Shown: positions 46,752-55,217, numbered from the stretch's first letter. The stretch: 64,000 bases of DNA from Streptosporangium roseum DSM 43021 (GCF_000024865.1 NC_013595.1:1674001-1738000), one strand, 5' to 3'. Numbers and translations are program-made. The notes: generated by a model from the letters alone, not told the origin.

Positions 46752-48029
46752 ATGGATACCGTCATTGTGCTGTTCAATCGCGATCTCCGGGTGCACGACC
46801 ACCCGGCGCTGGCAGCCGCGTGCGCGGACGCGTGGCGCGTGGTGCCCCTGTTCGTGATCGACCCCGGCGTGCCCGGGGGGCACCGGGCCGGCTTCCTGGC
46901 CGAGTCCCTCGACGACCTGCGCGGGTCGCTCCGGGAGCGGGGCGGTGACCTGGTGGTGCGCCAGGGTGACCCGGTGGCCGAGACGCTCCGGCTCGCCCGC
47001 GAGCTCCCGGCCCAGGCCGTCTACGTCAGCGCCGACGTCAGCGCGCTCGCGCAGCGCAGGGAGCGGCGGCTCGCCGAGGAGTGCGAGCGGCACCGGATGG
47101 AGTTCCGCGCCTTCCCCGGCGTGACGATCGTGCCGCCGGACGCGCTCAGGCCCTCCGGCGGCGGCGACCACTACCGGGTCTTCACGCCCTACTGGCGGGT
47201 CTGGAGCGGGCAGCGGCGCCGGGAGGTGCTGGGAGCCCCCGCAAAAGTGCGTATCCCCGAGGGGCTGGAGGCCGGTCCGCTGCCGGTGGCCGGGCACGAG
47301 CCCCACGGGCTGTTCAGGGGCGGCGAGACGGTGGCGCGCGAGCGCATGAGGCAGTGGCTGAAATACTGCGTCGAGGACTACGCCGACGGCCACGACGACC
47401 TCGCCGGGAACCGCACCTCCAAGCTCAGTCCCTACCTTCGCTTCGGCTGCCTGTCGCCGCTGGAGCTGGAGTCGCTTTCGGAGAACGGCGACGACTTCGT
47501 CAGGCAGCTCTGCTGGCGTGACTTCTTCCACCAGGTGACGCGTGCCTTCCCGCGCATCAACCGCGACGACTACCGCCCGCAGGGGCAGGAGTGGCGCGAC
47601 GACGAGGACGCGGCACAGGCCTGGAAGGAGGGCAGGACCGGGGTGCCGATCGTGGACGCGGGCATGCGGCAGTTGCTCGCCGAGGGGTGGATGCACAACC
47701 GGGCCCGCATGGTGACGTCGTCGTTCCTGGTCAGGCGGTTGCGGGTGGACTGGCGGGTGGGAGCCGAGCACTTCTTCGACCTGTTGCTCGACGGCGACGT
47801 GTCCAACAACTACGGCAACTGGCAGTGGGTGGCCGGGACCGGCAACGACACCCGGCCCAACCGGATCGTCAATCCCGTACGGCAGGCGAGACGGTTCGAC
47901 CCGGAGGGCGAGTACATCCGGCGCTACCTGCCCGAGCTGGACGCCGTCCCGGTAAAGATGATCTACGAGCCGTGGCGCATGTCCACGGGGATCAGGGGCT
48001 ATCCCGCCCCGCTGGTCTCGATGGACTGA
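46752..48029 (+). CDS. phr: Deoxyribodipyrimidine photolyase
   Basis: 425 residues from ATG 46752 (MDTVIVLFNRDLRVHDHPAL). N-terminal antenna-binding Rossmann domain to ~130, C-terminal FAD domain with TSKLSPYLRFGCLSP, QLCWRDFFHQV, MHNRARMVTSSFL, LLDGDVSNNYGNWQW and GTGNDTRPNRIVNP. All signatures of class I CPD photolyases are present. It repairs UV dimers with blue light. Divergent from the LitR-like gene, so light-inducible expression is likely. Confidence 0.95.
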   Translation: MDTVIVLFNRDLRVHDHPALAAACADAWRVVPLFVIDPGVPGGHRAGFLAESLDDLRGSLRERGGDLVVRQGDPVAETLRLARELPAQAVYVSADVSALAQRRERRLAEECERHRMEFRAFPGVTIVPPDALRPSGGGDHYRVFTPYWRVWSGQRRREVLGAPAKVRIPEGLEAGPLPVAGHEPHGLFRGGETVARERMRQWLKYCVEDYADGHDDLAGNRTSKLSPYLRFGCLSPLELESLSENGDDFVRQLCWRDFFHQVTRAFPRINRDDYRPQGQEWRDDEDAAQAWKEGRTGVPIVDAGMRQLLAEGWMHNRARMVTSSFLVRRLRVDWRVGAEHFFDLLLDGDVSNNYGNWQWVAGTGNDTRPNRIVNPVRQARRFDPEGEYIRRYLPELDAVPVKMIYEPWRMSTGIRGYPAPLVSMD

Positions 48030-48102
48030 CGGGTCCATCCTCGGAGGGGCAGAAGGCTCCGCCTCCTCGCGCTGACAGGGGGCTGTCGCGGGGGTGCGTG
48101 TG

Positions 48103-48137
48103 ACCCGCCGCCCACGGGAGAGATGGGCGGCGGGTCG
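48103..48137 (+). terminator. Photolyase terminator hairpin
   Basis: Perfect 13-bp arms 48103-48115 and 48125-48137 with a 9-base loop, 74 bp after the photolyase stop. Confidence 0.65.
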
Positions 48138-48398
48138 GCCACGGCGGTGGTGCGGGATCCGCGAGTAGCGTGTGCTCCGGCCACTGCGGAGGACCTGGAG
48201 GCGCTGGAGACCGATGCGCCGGCCGGTTCCGGGGTCTGGGGAACATCGGACTGGATCGTGCGCTAAGCCATGTCCGGGCAGGTCAGCGCTGCAGGACGCC
48301 TCCTCGGGTGGTGGCTTGGAACCGCCATAGACTTGGAGACCTGGGGGGACCCGGGGACCGGACCGGGGACCGGGAAATCGCTACCCCAGGAGGACGCC
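48138..48398. other. Leader region of the DUF899 gene
   Basis: No gene seen. Near 48344-48375 short GGGGACCGG units repeat. The right end carries the AGGAGG ribosome-binding site of the DUF899 gene; its promoter must lie here but no clear -35/-10 pair stands out. Confidence 0.4.
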
Positions 48399-49079
48399 AT
48401 GCGGCAGACAGAACTGATCGGCGAATCGGCGGAGTACCTCGCGGCCCGCAAGGAACTGCGCTTGGCCGAGATCGACCTCATGCGCCACCGTGAGAAGGTC
48501 GCGGCCCAGCGGCGGGCACTCCCGCAGGGGCCGCCCGTCGACGACTACGTCTTCATCGAGGGCCCCGCCGACCTCGACGCGGGCGACGCGCCGATCCGCG
48601 AGGTCTCCCTCAGTGGGCTCTTCACCGCGCCGGACCGCCCGCTGATCGTCTACCACCTCATGTACGGCAAGCTGCAGACCGACCCGTGCCCCATGTGCAC
48701 CCTGTGGATCGACGGCTTCAACGGCATCGCCCACCACATCACCCAGAACGCCGACTTCGCCATCGCCGCTGCCGCCGACCCGCCCGCCCTGCGGCAGCAC
48801 GCCCGCAACCGCGGCTGGCACCGGCTGCGGCTGCTGAGCTGCGGCGACAGCACCTTCAAGTACGACCTCGGCAGCGAGGACAAGGACGGCGAACAGGACT
48901 CCACCATCTCCGTCTTCACCCGCGACGGCGACGGCGCGGTCCGCCACTTCTACTCCACCCACCCTCGCATGGCCGACGACATCGACCAGCGCGGCATCGA
49001 CCTCCTCGCCCCCGTCTGGCACCTCCTCGACCTCACCCCTAACGGCCGGGGCGACTGGTTCCCGAGCCTCGACTACTGA
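48399..49079 (+). CDS. DUF899 thioredoxin-fold protein
   Basis: 226 residues from ATG 48399, with CCAGGAGG upstream. Family features: N-terminal YLAARKELRLAEIDLMRHREKV trimmed to motif LAEIDLMRHREKVA, VYHLMYG, the Cys pair DPCPMCTLWIDGFNG, and late HFYSTHPRMADD and LDLTPNGRGDW. DUF899 (AhpC/Tsa-like) proteins are cytosolic and of unknown substrate; the CPMC pair suggests redox activity. Stands alone. Confidence 0.88.
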   Translation: MRQTELIGESAEYLAARKELRLAEIDLMRHREKVAAQRRALPQGPPVDDYVFIEGPADLDAGDAPIREVSLSGLFTAPDRPLIVYHLMYGKLQTDPCPMCTLWIDGFNGIAHHITQNADFAIAAAADPPALRQHARNRGWHRLRLLSCGDSTFKYDLGSEDKDGEQDSTISVFTRDGDGAVRHFYSTHPRMADDIDQRGIDLLAPVWHLLDLTPNGRGDWFPSLDY

Positions 49080-49295
49080 CCTTCGACCACCGACCCCGGC
49101 ATGATCGCGCCGGCCGGCAGCACAGCCGTCAGCGCGGACACGACCGGGGCCTTCTTCGCCAGAACCAGGCCCTCCACTCGGATCGGCGTCACCAGGGGAA
49201 CGGCCCCGCCCCACCTTCACCGTCCCCGCGGACGCCTCCCCAGAGGAGATTCATCGTCTGGGGATGCTGCACGCCCTGCCAGGACCGCAGGAAGA
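49080..49295. other. Gene-free stretch left of the flagellin-like unit
   Basis: No supported gene. One plus frame (about 49205-49300) reads TVPADASPEEIHRLGMLHAL, which looks like coding sequence, but it has no start and runs into the left repeat arm; it may be a gene scrap. Together with the following 220 bp it makes a 436-bp interval between genes. Confidence 0.35.
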
Positions 49296-49357
49296 GGCCC
49301 TCCGCTCGGGTCCGTGCGACGAGCCCCAAGGTAGAACGTCTGTACAGGTCAGGTCGG
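49296..49357 (+). repeat. Left inverted repeat arm (62 bp)
   Basis: Its reverse complement recurs at 50339-50402 with about five base differences and a 2-bp insertion. The pair encloses the flagellin-like gene and nothing else. Confidence 0.8.
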
Positions 49358-49515
49358 ACCCAGCGCGGCCGGCGCCCTGGCGCCTCGCCGGATGGGAGCT
49401 GAAAACCGTGCATAGATCCAGGTCCAGTAATCAGCCACCTCATTCAGCCCGTCACCAATACGTTGTGCTACAAATCAATTACTGAAAGCGACCCGGTGGG
49501 AACTAAGGGGTAGTC

Positions 49516-50229
49516 ATGTCTGATGGCAACACGACACCAGGCGCAGGGCCGGCCGACGTGGGGCAGTACGAGGCTCGGCCCAACGAGGTGATCCGCGCCG
49601 CTCGCAACGCTTCACAGGCGCTCGAGTTCATCCGGACCACCGAGGGACACCTGAACGAGCTGACCAACGTCCTGCAACGGATGCGTGTCCTGTCGATCCA
49701 GAGCGCGAACGGCACCTACTCGGAGGAGGACCGCTCTGTCGTCCAGATAGAGGTCGATCAACTCACGGACGAGATCAGCCGGGTCGCCGATCAGATGAAC
49801 TTCAACAAGATGCGCATGCTGACGGATGCCTCGGCCGCGGCTAACGTCCGCGCGGCCGACGAGCTGGGCATGACCCCCGCCAAGATCAATACCCCGCCTT
49901 CCCTGGCGAACGCCCAAGGGGCGTGGACGCTGCGCGTGCACGCGGGGGCGAACACCAACGAAGCGCTGGCGGTGAACATCTTCGCGGCCAATGTGGCGAA
50001 CCTGTTCACCGCGGAAGGCGCCCCACTCGACAGCAAGGTGGCGCTGACCGCCAAGGGACCCGCCCCCGTCGGTGGCAAGCCCGCGAAACCGGTCAACGTC
50101 ATGACAGCGAGCGACGCGAACGCCCGCATCGCCAAGATCGACATCGCGATCAAAGCGGTCACCGACCAGAAATCGGACTTGAACACCCTCCGCGATCACC
50201 TGGAAGGTCAGGCTCGGGACGCTCACTAG
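49516..50229 (+). CDS. Orphan flagellin-like protein resembling spirochete FlaB
   Basis: 237 residues from ATG 49516, AAGGGGTAG upstream. Flagellin D1 motifs: NASQALEFIRTTEGHLNEL, QRMRVLSIQSANGTYSEEDR, VDQLTDEISRVADQMNFNKM. The middle (ELGMTPAKINTP, WTLRVHAGANTNEALAVNIF, AANVANLF) matches the variable part of Borrelia FlaB as I remember it, not only the conserved ends. A C-terminal D1 piece is present (ANARIAKIDIAIKAVTDQ). Both polymerising D0 ends are missing: no MIINHN start and no terminal helix, so it should not form a filament. No other flagellar gene is in the window. GC-rich codons like its neighbours, so if transferred it is well adapted. Secretion signal absent. Confidence 0.82.
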   Translation: MSDGNTTPGAGPADVGQYEARPNEVIRAARNASQALEFIRTTEGHLNELTNVLQRMRVLSIQSANGTYSEEDRSVVQIEVDQLTDEISRVADQMNFNKMRMLTDASAAANVRAADELGMTPAKINTPPSLANAQGAWTLRVHAGANTNEALAVNIFAANVANLFTAEGAPLDSKVALTAKGPAPVGGKPAKPVNVMTASDANARIAKIDIAIKAVTDQKSDLNTLRDHLEGQARDAH

Positions 50230-50338
50230 CCGGGCCAGAAGTGCCCAACAAGAGCCTTGGCCCCAGGGCAGGACCGCTCAGACTTGTTCATGAGCCTTCG
50301 GGCTGAAAACCCGGGCGTTCCGCGAGACGGTTCTGAGA

Positions 50339-50402
50339 CCGGCCTGACCTGTGCAGACGTTCTACCTTGGGGGGCTCATCGCGTGGACCCGAGCGGAGGG
50401 CC
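50339..50402 (-). repeat. Right inverted repeat arm (64 bp)
   Basis: Inverted partner of 49296-49357. The differences are mostly transitions plus a CC insertion at the G-run. No transposase or target duplication was seen beside either arm. Confidence 0.8.
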
Positions 50403-50515
50403 GAAGACCCTGACCAGGGCCTCCGCGCGGGCCGTCGAGGCCGCCGGGTGATGTCTGAGGCCATGATCGCGGCGTTGCCTGCTGCGGCACTAGGTGCGCT
50501 TGCCGGCGTCGCGTC

Positions 50516-50706
50516 ATGACCTCCCAGGATCGGGCCGCTGCCGCATGGGCGGCTCTCGACGAGCGGCAGCAGGCGTATACGCGGGTCATCTACGACGCCG
50601 ACCAGGCCGCCGAGCAGCGGGCGAAGGCGCGCGGCTGGAAGGACATCGCCCGCCTGGTCTCCCTCCGGGAGAAGACCCCCGGTTCAGCGGGCGACTACGT
50701 CCCGCC
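50516..50706 (+). pseudogene. N-terminal fragment of a DUF6417-like protein
   Basis: From ATG 50516 the frame reads MTSQDRAAAAWAALDERQQA then YTRVIYDADQAAEQRAKARG, the start I associate with DUF6417-type proteins found in Streptomyces accessory regions. After ~65 residues the similarity ends and the frame runs antisense into the MerR gene. A truncated remnant is more likely than a short functional protein. Confidence 0.5.
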
Positions 50707-50811
50707 GCCCGGCGGCCATGGCGGCGACACCATCTGCGAGTACCCGAAGCAGCCGAGCGGTCGTGAGCTCTCGCCCACCTCGGGGGAGGACAGGAGCTCT
50801 TGCGGCACGAG

Positions 50812-51570
50812 CTACATCCGGGTCCGCGCGTACGCCTGCAGTGCGTCGCGGACGAACGCCGCCCCCGCGGCGTCCTCGTACATGGCGGCGTAGCGGGGGT
50901 CGTCGACGAACATGTCCCCCACGCCCTTCACCATCGCGATCGAGCGTTCCCGGTCGCCGTCCGCCGTCGGCGTGCCGGGGATCTCGCTCAGCCACCGGAC
51001 GTGCCGGGCGGCCAGCGTCTGGGCACGCGCCGAGGTCGGAGAGATCCCGGCCCTCGCCGCGGCGACCCAGGCGGCCACGAGGTCCTCGCTGGCCTGCTTC
51101 CAGGCCCGCTGCTGGTCAAGGGACTTGCCGTGCCACCAGTCGTTGCTCACCTGGAACGCGCGCTCGCCCCAGCGTGAGATCACCTCGTCCTTGTAGTGGT
51201 CGTTGAACCCCGCCAACATGACGTCCATCCGCGGTTCCGCCCCCGCCTGCAGGGCCTCGAGCGTGTGACGCACGGATCGGATCTGCCGTTCGACGCGGTC
51301 CCGTTCCTCTTCCAGCTCGGCGATGTGGGCGCGGAGCCCGTCGCACGTGTCCACCTCGTCGGCCAGGACCTCGGCGATGGCCGGCAAGCCCATCCCGAGC
51401 CGGCGCATGAGAAGGATCCGCTGGAGCCGGGCGACCGCGGTGGGGTCGTAGTAGCGGTATCCGTTCGCGCCGATCCGGGACGGGGCCAAGAGCCCGACGC
51501 GGTCGTAGTGACGCAGGGTGCGGCTGGTGATGCCGGCCCTCGCCGCGAGTTCCTGGATCGACCACTCCAT
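50812..51570 (-). CDS. MerR-family regulator of the TipA type
   Basis: 252 residues from ATG 51570. MerR DNA-binding domain (WSIQELAARAGITSRTLRHY, YRYYDPTAVARLQRI), coiled-coil dimer helix ~75-110, then a TipAS-like antibiotic-recognition domain (MLAGFNDHYKDEVISRWGE, WVAAARAGISPTSARAQTLA, MFVDDPRYAAMYE). TipAL proteins bind thiopeptides or other ligands and activate transcription. The DUF2268 protease gene ends 77 bp upstream on the same strand and has a MerR-type promoter. Confidence 0.92.
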   Translation of the reverse strand: MEWSIQELAARAGITSRTLRHYDRVGLLAPSRIGANGYRYYDPTAVARLQRILLMRRLGMGLPAIAEVLADEVDTCDGLRAHIAELEEERDRVERQIRSVRHTLEALQAGAEPRMDVMLAGFNDHYKDEVISRWGERAFQVSNDWWHGKSLDQQRAWKQASEDLVAAWVAAARAGISPTSARAQTLAARHVRWLSEIPGTPTADGDRERSIAMVKGVGDMFVDDPRYAAMYEDAAGAAFVRDALQAYARTRM

Positions 51571-51647
51571 CGTTCTCCCCTGCGTGCGCGGCCTTCCGAT
51601 TCAGTCTTACTCGATCTCAGAGGGTGGCCGCGCCATATCTCAGGTGA

Positions 51648-52535
51648 TCAGCTCTCGCTGTGGAGCGTGGCCGCGATGATCTTGGCGCTGTCGGCGTGCA
51701 GGGCCTGCGCCGCCGTCTGTCCCGTCGCCGCCAGGTAGGTGTCGACCAGCCGGTTGCCCGCGGCGTACCCGGCGCCCATCGGCAGTCCCACCGGGGTGAC
51801 ACCGAGGTGCTCGGCGCCGGGGTCGCCGTGCACCCAGGCAGTGAAGTTCTGCATGCCTGTCACGTCGAGCCCGGTGAGCACCTTGGCGAAGACCTCGTCG
51901 TCGTGCAGGTGCGGCACGCCGATGCGGGCGGGGCCGAGCTCGTCGCCGTAGAGCTGGCGGGCGAAGGCGTCGGCCAGGCCCTCGCCGACGATGTGCTCGC
52001 CGACCGTGACGGTCATCGGGTCCCACACGACCCCGCCCGGGCTCCACCGCAGGTTGTGGTGCAGTTCGTGCACGGCGGTGGCCTCCAGCCGCTCCACGTT
52101 CTCGGGGAAGGGCCAGAACGTGATGGCGATGTTGCCCGAGATGCCGCCGAACCCGGTCAATCCTTTGCAGGGACCCATGAAGTGCTTGTCACCCGGATCG
52201 CCGAGGACGAACAGCACGGTGATGTCCGGGGCCTCCAGCCCCGGCGTCGCCTCCAGCAGTACGGCGAGAGCGTCGTCGAGCGCGCGTTGCATCCGCTCCC
52301 AGGCGCCGGCCGCCGCCAGGGTTTCGAGCGCGTCGAGGCAACGCTCCTCGTCGCGGTCGATGGGGAACCCGGACGATTGGAGGTGTACGGCTACCAGGTC
52401 GAGCTCGCCGGGGTGGTAGCGGTACATGCCCTTGTTGGCTTCCAGCATCGAACGCAGCAGGTCAACGCGGTCCGCGACCGGAGCCCGCAGGATCTGCTTC
52501 ATAGCGGAGTAGGTGTCAAGAACAGTGATGGACAT
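51648..52535 (-). CDS. DUF2268-type zinc metalloprotease-like protein
   Basis: 295 residues from ATG 52535 (MSITVLDTYSAMKQIL). The zinc motif HELHHN lies near residue 155, with a later Glu in GEGLADAFARQLYG as probable third ligand; the segment NIAITFWPF and the C-terminal GMGAGYAAGNRLVDTY fit DUF2268 (predicted Zn-dependent proteases). No signal peptide, so it acts in the cytosol. Its start lies 7 bp after a -10 element, so the message is nearly leaderless. Probably a target of the MerR regulator downstream. Confidence 0.85.
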   Translation of the reverse strand: MSITVLDTYSAMKQILRAPVADRVDLLRSMLEANKGMYRYHPGELDLVAVHLQSSGFPIDRDEERCLDALETLAAAGAWERMQRALDDALAVLLEATPGLEAPDITVLFVLGDPGDKHFMGPCKGLTGFGGISGNIAITFWPFPENVERLEATAVHELHHNLRWSPGGVVWDPMTVTVGEHIVGEGLADAFARQLYGDELGPARIGVPHLHDDEVFAKVLTGLDVTGMQNFTAWVHGDPGAEHLGVTPVGLPMGAGYAAGNRLVDTYLAATGQTAAQALHADSAKIIAATLHSES

Positions 52536-52542
52536 GGCCCCG

Positions 52543-52573
52543 ATGCTAGAAGTTGACGCAGCGTCAAGGTCAA
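52543..52573 (-). promoter_or_regulatory. MerR-type promoter and operator of the DUF2268 gene
   Basis: On the minus strand: -35 TTGACC (52568-52573), a 19-bp spacer (52549-52567) and -10 TAGCAT (52543-52548). A 19-bp spacer is the hallmark of MerR-activated promoters. The spacer holds the palindrome TTGACGC-T-GCGTCAA (52553-52567). Transcription would start at or just before the ATG. Confidence 0.8.
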
Positions 52574-52690
52574 ACCAGCGGCGCTCTCCGCCGAGGTACG
52601 GCCGGCATGCCGTCACTCGGCCCCGTCCCGCCCTACGGGGGTGGCGTATATCGGGCGGAACGATTTGCCCTCTTCGTGCGTCGCAAATAT

Positions 52691-53632
52691 GTGATCTCCT
52701 TCGACAGCGTGGATGACGACCTGCGCGCCGCCCGTGACCGGGTGCGACGGCTGGAACAACTGACCAGGCAGCGTCAGGCGGTGGCCGTGCAGCTCGACGA
52801 GGTCGGGCGGCTCATCGGCGACCTGGAGGCCGGGCTCGCCAAGGAGGAGCGCGACGTCTCCAGGCTGGAGGGCGGCGGCTTCGCGGCGTTCCTGGCCGGC
52901 CTCGCCGGCTCCAAGGAGGAGAAGCTCGCCAGGGAGCGGGCCGAGGCGCAGGCCCTGCGGCAGCGCCTGGACGGGCAGCGGACCCGTCTCGGATGGCTCC
53001 AGGCCGACCGGGCGGCCGTGGAGGACGGCCTGGCCGAGGTCGCCGCGGCCCGCGAGGAGTTCGCCGCGCTGCTCGAACGCAAGGAGCGGTCGCTGGTCGA
53101 GTCGGCGGACCCCCGGGGGCGCGAGCTCGCCGAGATCGGCCGGCGGCTCGCCGACACCCACGCCGACCTCCGCGAGCACGAGGAGGCCCACCTGGCCGGC
53201 GTCGCGGCCGGCCAGGCGGTCGGACAGGTCCTGCGCTGCCTCGGCGGCGCCCGCGGCGCGTCCACCTGGGACATGCTGGGCGGCGGCGGTTTCGCGGACA
53301 TGGTGGAGCACGGCCACATGCGCGACGCGGACGAGGCGGCCTGGCACGCCCAGCGCGCCCTGGACGCCTTCTCCCGCGAGCTCGCCGACGTCGGGGTGCA
53401 CGTCAACCCCCAGCTCCCCGAGGTGGACACCCGCTGGTTCGCCGACGTGTTCTTCGACAACATCATCACCGACGCGATCAAGCACCAGCGGATCGCCCGC
53501 ACCGGCGAGGCCGTCACCGAGGTCGCCCGGTGGGTGAGCGGTACGGTCGACGACCTGGCCGCCCGGCGCGGTGAGCTGGCGCGCCACCGTGACTCCCTCG
53601 CCGCCCGCCGCGAGGACGTTCTCACCGGCTGA
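52691..53632 (+). CDS. Coiled-coil protein of unknown function
   Basis: 313 residues from GTG 52691 (VISFDSVDDDLRAARDR); the frame is open to 52553 and ATG 52607 is possible, and no ribosome-binding site decides. Residues ~10-185 are Glu/Arg/Ala/Leu-rich heptads with one Gly-rich break (GGGFAAFLAGLAGSKEE). The C-terminal ~120 residues look globular (GGGGFADMVEHGHMRDAD, VDTRWFADVFFDNIITD). No membrane segment. No family recognised. Confidence 0.75.
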   Translation: MISFDSVDDDLRAARDRVRRLEQLTRQRQAVAVQLDEVGRLIGDLEAGLAKEERDVSRLEGGGFAAFLAGLAGSKEEKLARERAEAQALRQRLDGQRTRLGWLQADRAAVEDGLAEVAAAREEFAALLERKERSLVESADPRGRELAEIGRRLADTHADLREHEEAHLAGVAAGQAVGQVLRCLGGARGASTWDMLGGGGFADMVEHGHMRDADEAAWHAQRALDAFSRELADVGVHVNPQLPEVDTRWFADVFFDNIITDAIKHQRIARTGEAVTEVARWVSGTVDDLAARRGELARHRDSLAARREDVLTG

Positions 53633-53721
53633 CGAGAAGATCCGCCGGGTGGGCTGACGGGACCGGCCAACGGTGGGAAGCTCGGGACTCAAGGCATCGC
53701 ACCGTCTCGATGGAGGGCAGC

Positions 53722-54123
53722 ATGTCCACGCCCCTTGTGGTTCCGTTCCTTCGATACCAGGATGCCCCGGCCGCCATCGAGTGGCTGGGCAAGGTCTTCG
53801 GCTTCCGGCCGGTGCTCACGCTCCCCGGCGGGAAAGGCGGCGTCGGATACGCCCGGCTCGCGCTGGGCGACGCCGTGGTCATGCTGGCCTCGGTCCGCGA
53901 CAGCGAGCCGTACCTGCGCAGCGCTCTGGACCTACCGGCGGTCAGCCAGGGGGTGTTCGTCGTGGTGGAGGATCTGGAGGCCCACTACGAGCAGGCCAGC
54001 GCAATGGGCGCGGAGATCGTGCTGGACATCGAGGCCACCCCCGAGGGCACCAGGGTCTACCTGGCCTTCGACCTGGAAGGTCAACTCTGGGCCTTCGGGG
54101 ACGGCTTCGTCGTCAACGACTGA
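53722..54123 (+). CDS. VOC-family (glyoxalase-like) protein
   Basis: 133 residues from ATG 53722, GGAGGG upstream. Two beta-alpha-beta-beta-beta halves: VVPFLRYQDAPAAIEWLGKV / FGFRPVL and VFVVVEDLEAHYEQASAMGA with the end GTRVYLAFDLEGQLWAFGD. This is the layout of glyoxalase/bleomycin-resistance proteins of the PhnB-like type. Metal ligands cannot be assigned firmly. Converges on the His-rich gene. Confidence 0.87.
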   Translation: MSTPLVVPFLRYQDAPAAIEWLGKVFGFRPVLTLPGGKGGVGYARLALGDAVVMLASVRDSEPYLRSALDLPAVSQGVFVVVEDLEAHYEQASAMGAEIVLDIEATPEGTRVYLAFDLEGQLWAFGDGFVVND

Positions 54124-54125
54124 CC

Positions 54126-54479
54126 TCAGTGCTTGTGGTCGTGGCCGTGCTCGTGGTCGTGGTCGTGCTCGTCTTCCTCGTCCGAGGGGCCCTCGGAGGG
54201 CTCCACGCCCAGCACGGCCTCGCGGGGCTCGATCTGCTCGACATGCTCGATCAGCCCCAGGACGTGGTCCGGCTCGATGAGCCACTGCAGCGCCGTGGCG
54301 CCGCTGTCGTCGGCGGAGACCATCTCCGCCTGCTCCCTGCGCTCGTCGTCGTCCAGGTCGGCGTCCGGGTGGTTGATCTCCTTCAGTGCGGCGGCCTGGA
54401 GTGCGCCGATGTCCTGCACCTCCACAGTCAGCTCAACCGTCAGACGCAGATAGCGTTCAGTGCCCGATTCATCACTCAT
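54126..54479 (-). CDS. Small acidic protein with a His-rich tail
   Basis: 117 residues from ATG 54479. The body (RYLRLTVELTVEVQDIGALQ) is a small alpha/beta domain of unknown family. The last ~20 residues are DEHDHDHEHGHDHKH-type, a likely binding site for nickel, zinc or cobalt. It lies 38 bp upstream-opposed of ung? It is in fact downstream of ung on the same strand and may be co-transcribed with it. Function unknown. Confidence 0.75.
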   Translation of the reverse strand: MSDESGTERYLRLTVELTVEVQDIGALQAAALKEINHPDADLDDDERREQAEMVSADDSGATALQWLIEPDHVLGLIEHVEQIEPREAVLGVEPSEGPSDEEDEHDHDHEHGHDHKH

Positions 54480-54516
54480 GGTGGAAATCCTAGTGCCCTT
54501 GGGAGGTGAGATCGGA

Positions 54517-55194
54517 CTAGGGGAGCTTCCACTCCACCGGCGTCGTGCCCTGCTGCTCGAGGAGCTCGTTGGCCCGGCTGAACGGGCGCGAGCCGAAGAA
54601 CCCGCTCCGGGCCGACAGGGGGCTCGGGTGGGCCGACTCGATGGCCGGGACGTCGCCGAGCATCGGGCGCAGGTTGCGGGCGTCGCGGCCCCACAGGATC
54701 GCGACCAGCGGCTTGTCGCGCGCGGCGAGCGCCTTGATGGCCTGCTCGGTGACCTCCTCCCAGCCCTTGCCCCGGTGCGAGGCGGGCTTGCCCGGCACGA
54801 CGGTGAGCACCCTGTTGAGCAGCAGCACGCCGTGCTCGGCCCAGGGGGTCAGGTCGCCGTTGCTCGGCATGGGCAGCCCGAGGTCCTCGGTGAGCTCCTT
54901 GTAGATGTTGCGCAGGCTCCCCGGGATGGGCCGGACGTCGGCGGCCACCGAGAAGCTCAGGCCGATCGGGTGGCCCGGCGTGGGATAGGGATCCTGGCCG
55001 ACGATCAGCACCTTGACCTGGTCAAAGGGCTGCTGGAAGGCGCGGAGCACATTTGGTCCCGAAGGGAGGTACTGCCGGCCTTCGGCGACCTCCTTCCGGA
55101 GGAAGTCGCCCATGGCGGCGATCTTCTCGGCGACGGGTTCCAGGGCCGTGGCCCACCCGGCTTCCACGACTTCATTCAAAGGACGTGCGGACAT
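54517..55194 (-). CDS. ung: Uracil-DNA glycosylase (family 1)
   Basis: 225 residues. Catalytic water-activating loop VGQDPYPTPGHPIGLSFS, uracil-binding LLLNRVLTV, ILWGRDARN and the DNA-intercalating HPSPLSARSGFFGSRPF. It removes uracil from DNA. Followed 38 bp later by the His-rich protein gene. Confidence 0.96.
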   Translation of the reverse strand: MSARPLNEVVEAGWATALEPVAEKIAAMGDFLRKEVAEGRQYLPSGPNVLRAFQQPFDQVKVLIVGQDPYPTPGHPIGLSFSVAADVRPIPGSLRNIYKELTEDLGLPMPSNGDLTPWAEHGVLLLNRVLTVVPGKPASHRGKGWEEVTEQAIKALAARDKPLVAILWGRDARNLRPMLGDVPAIESAHPSPLSARSGFFGSRPFSRANELLEQQGTTPVEWKLP

Positions 55195-55217
55195 GCCGAA
55201 AACCCTATCGATGTTTG

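Noticed and set aside
46614..48038. N-terminal extension of the LitR-like protein
   Set aside because: Antisense to the photolyase and without MerR similarity; the MerR domain begins right after ATG 46613.
49189..49443. Minus-strand gene across the left inverted repeat arm
   Set aside because: No ribosome-binding site or family; the similar reading in the right arm is broken, so the arms are not obviously coding.
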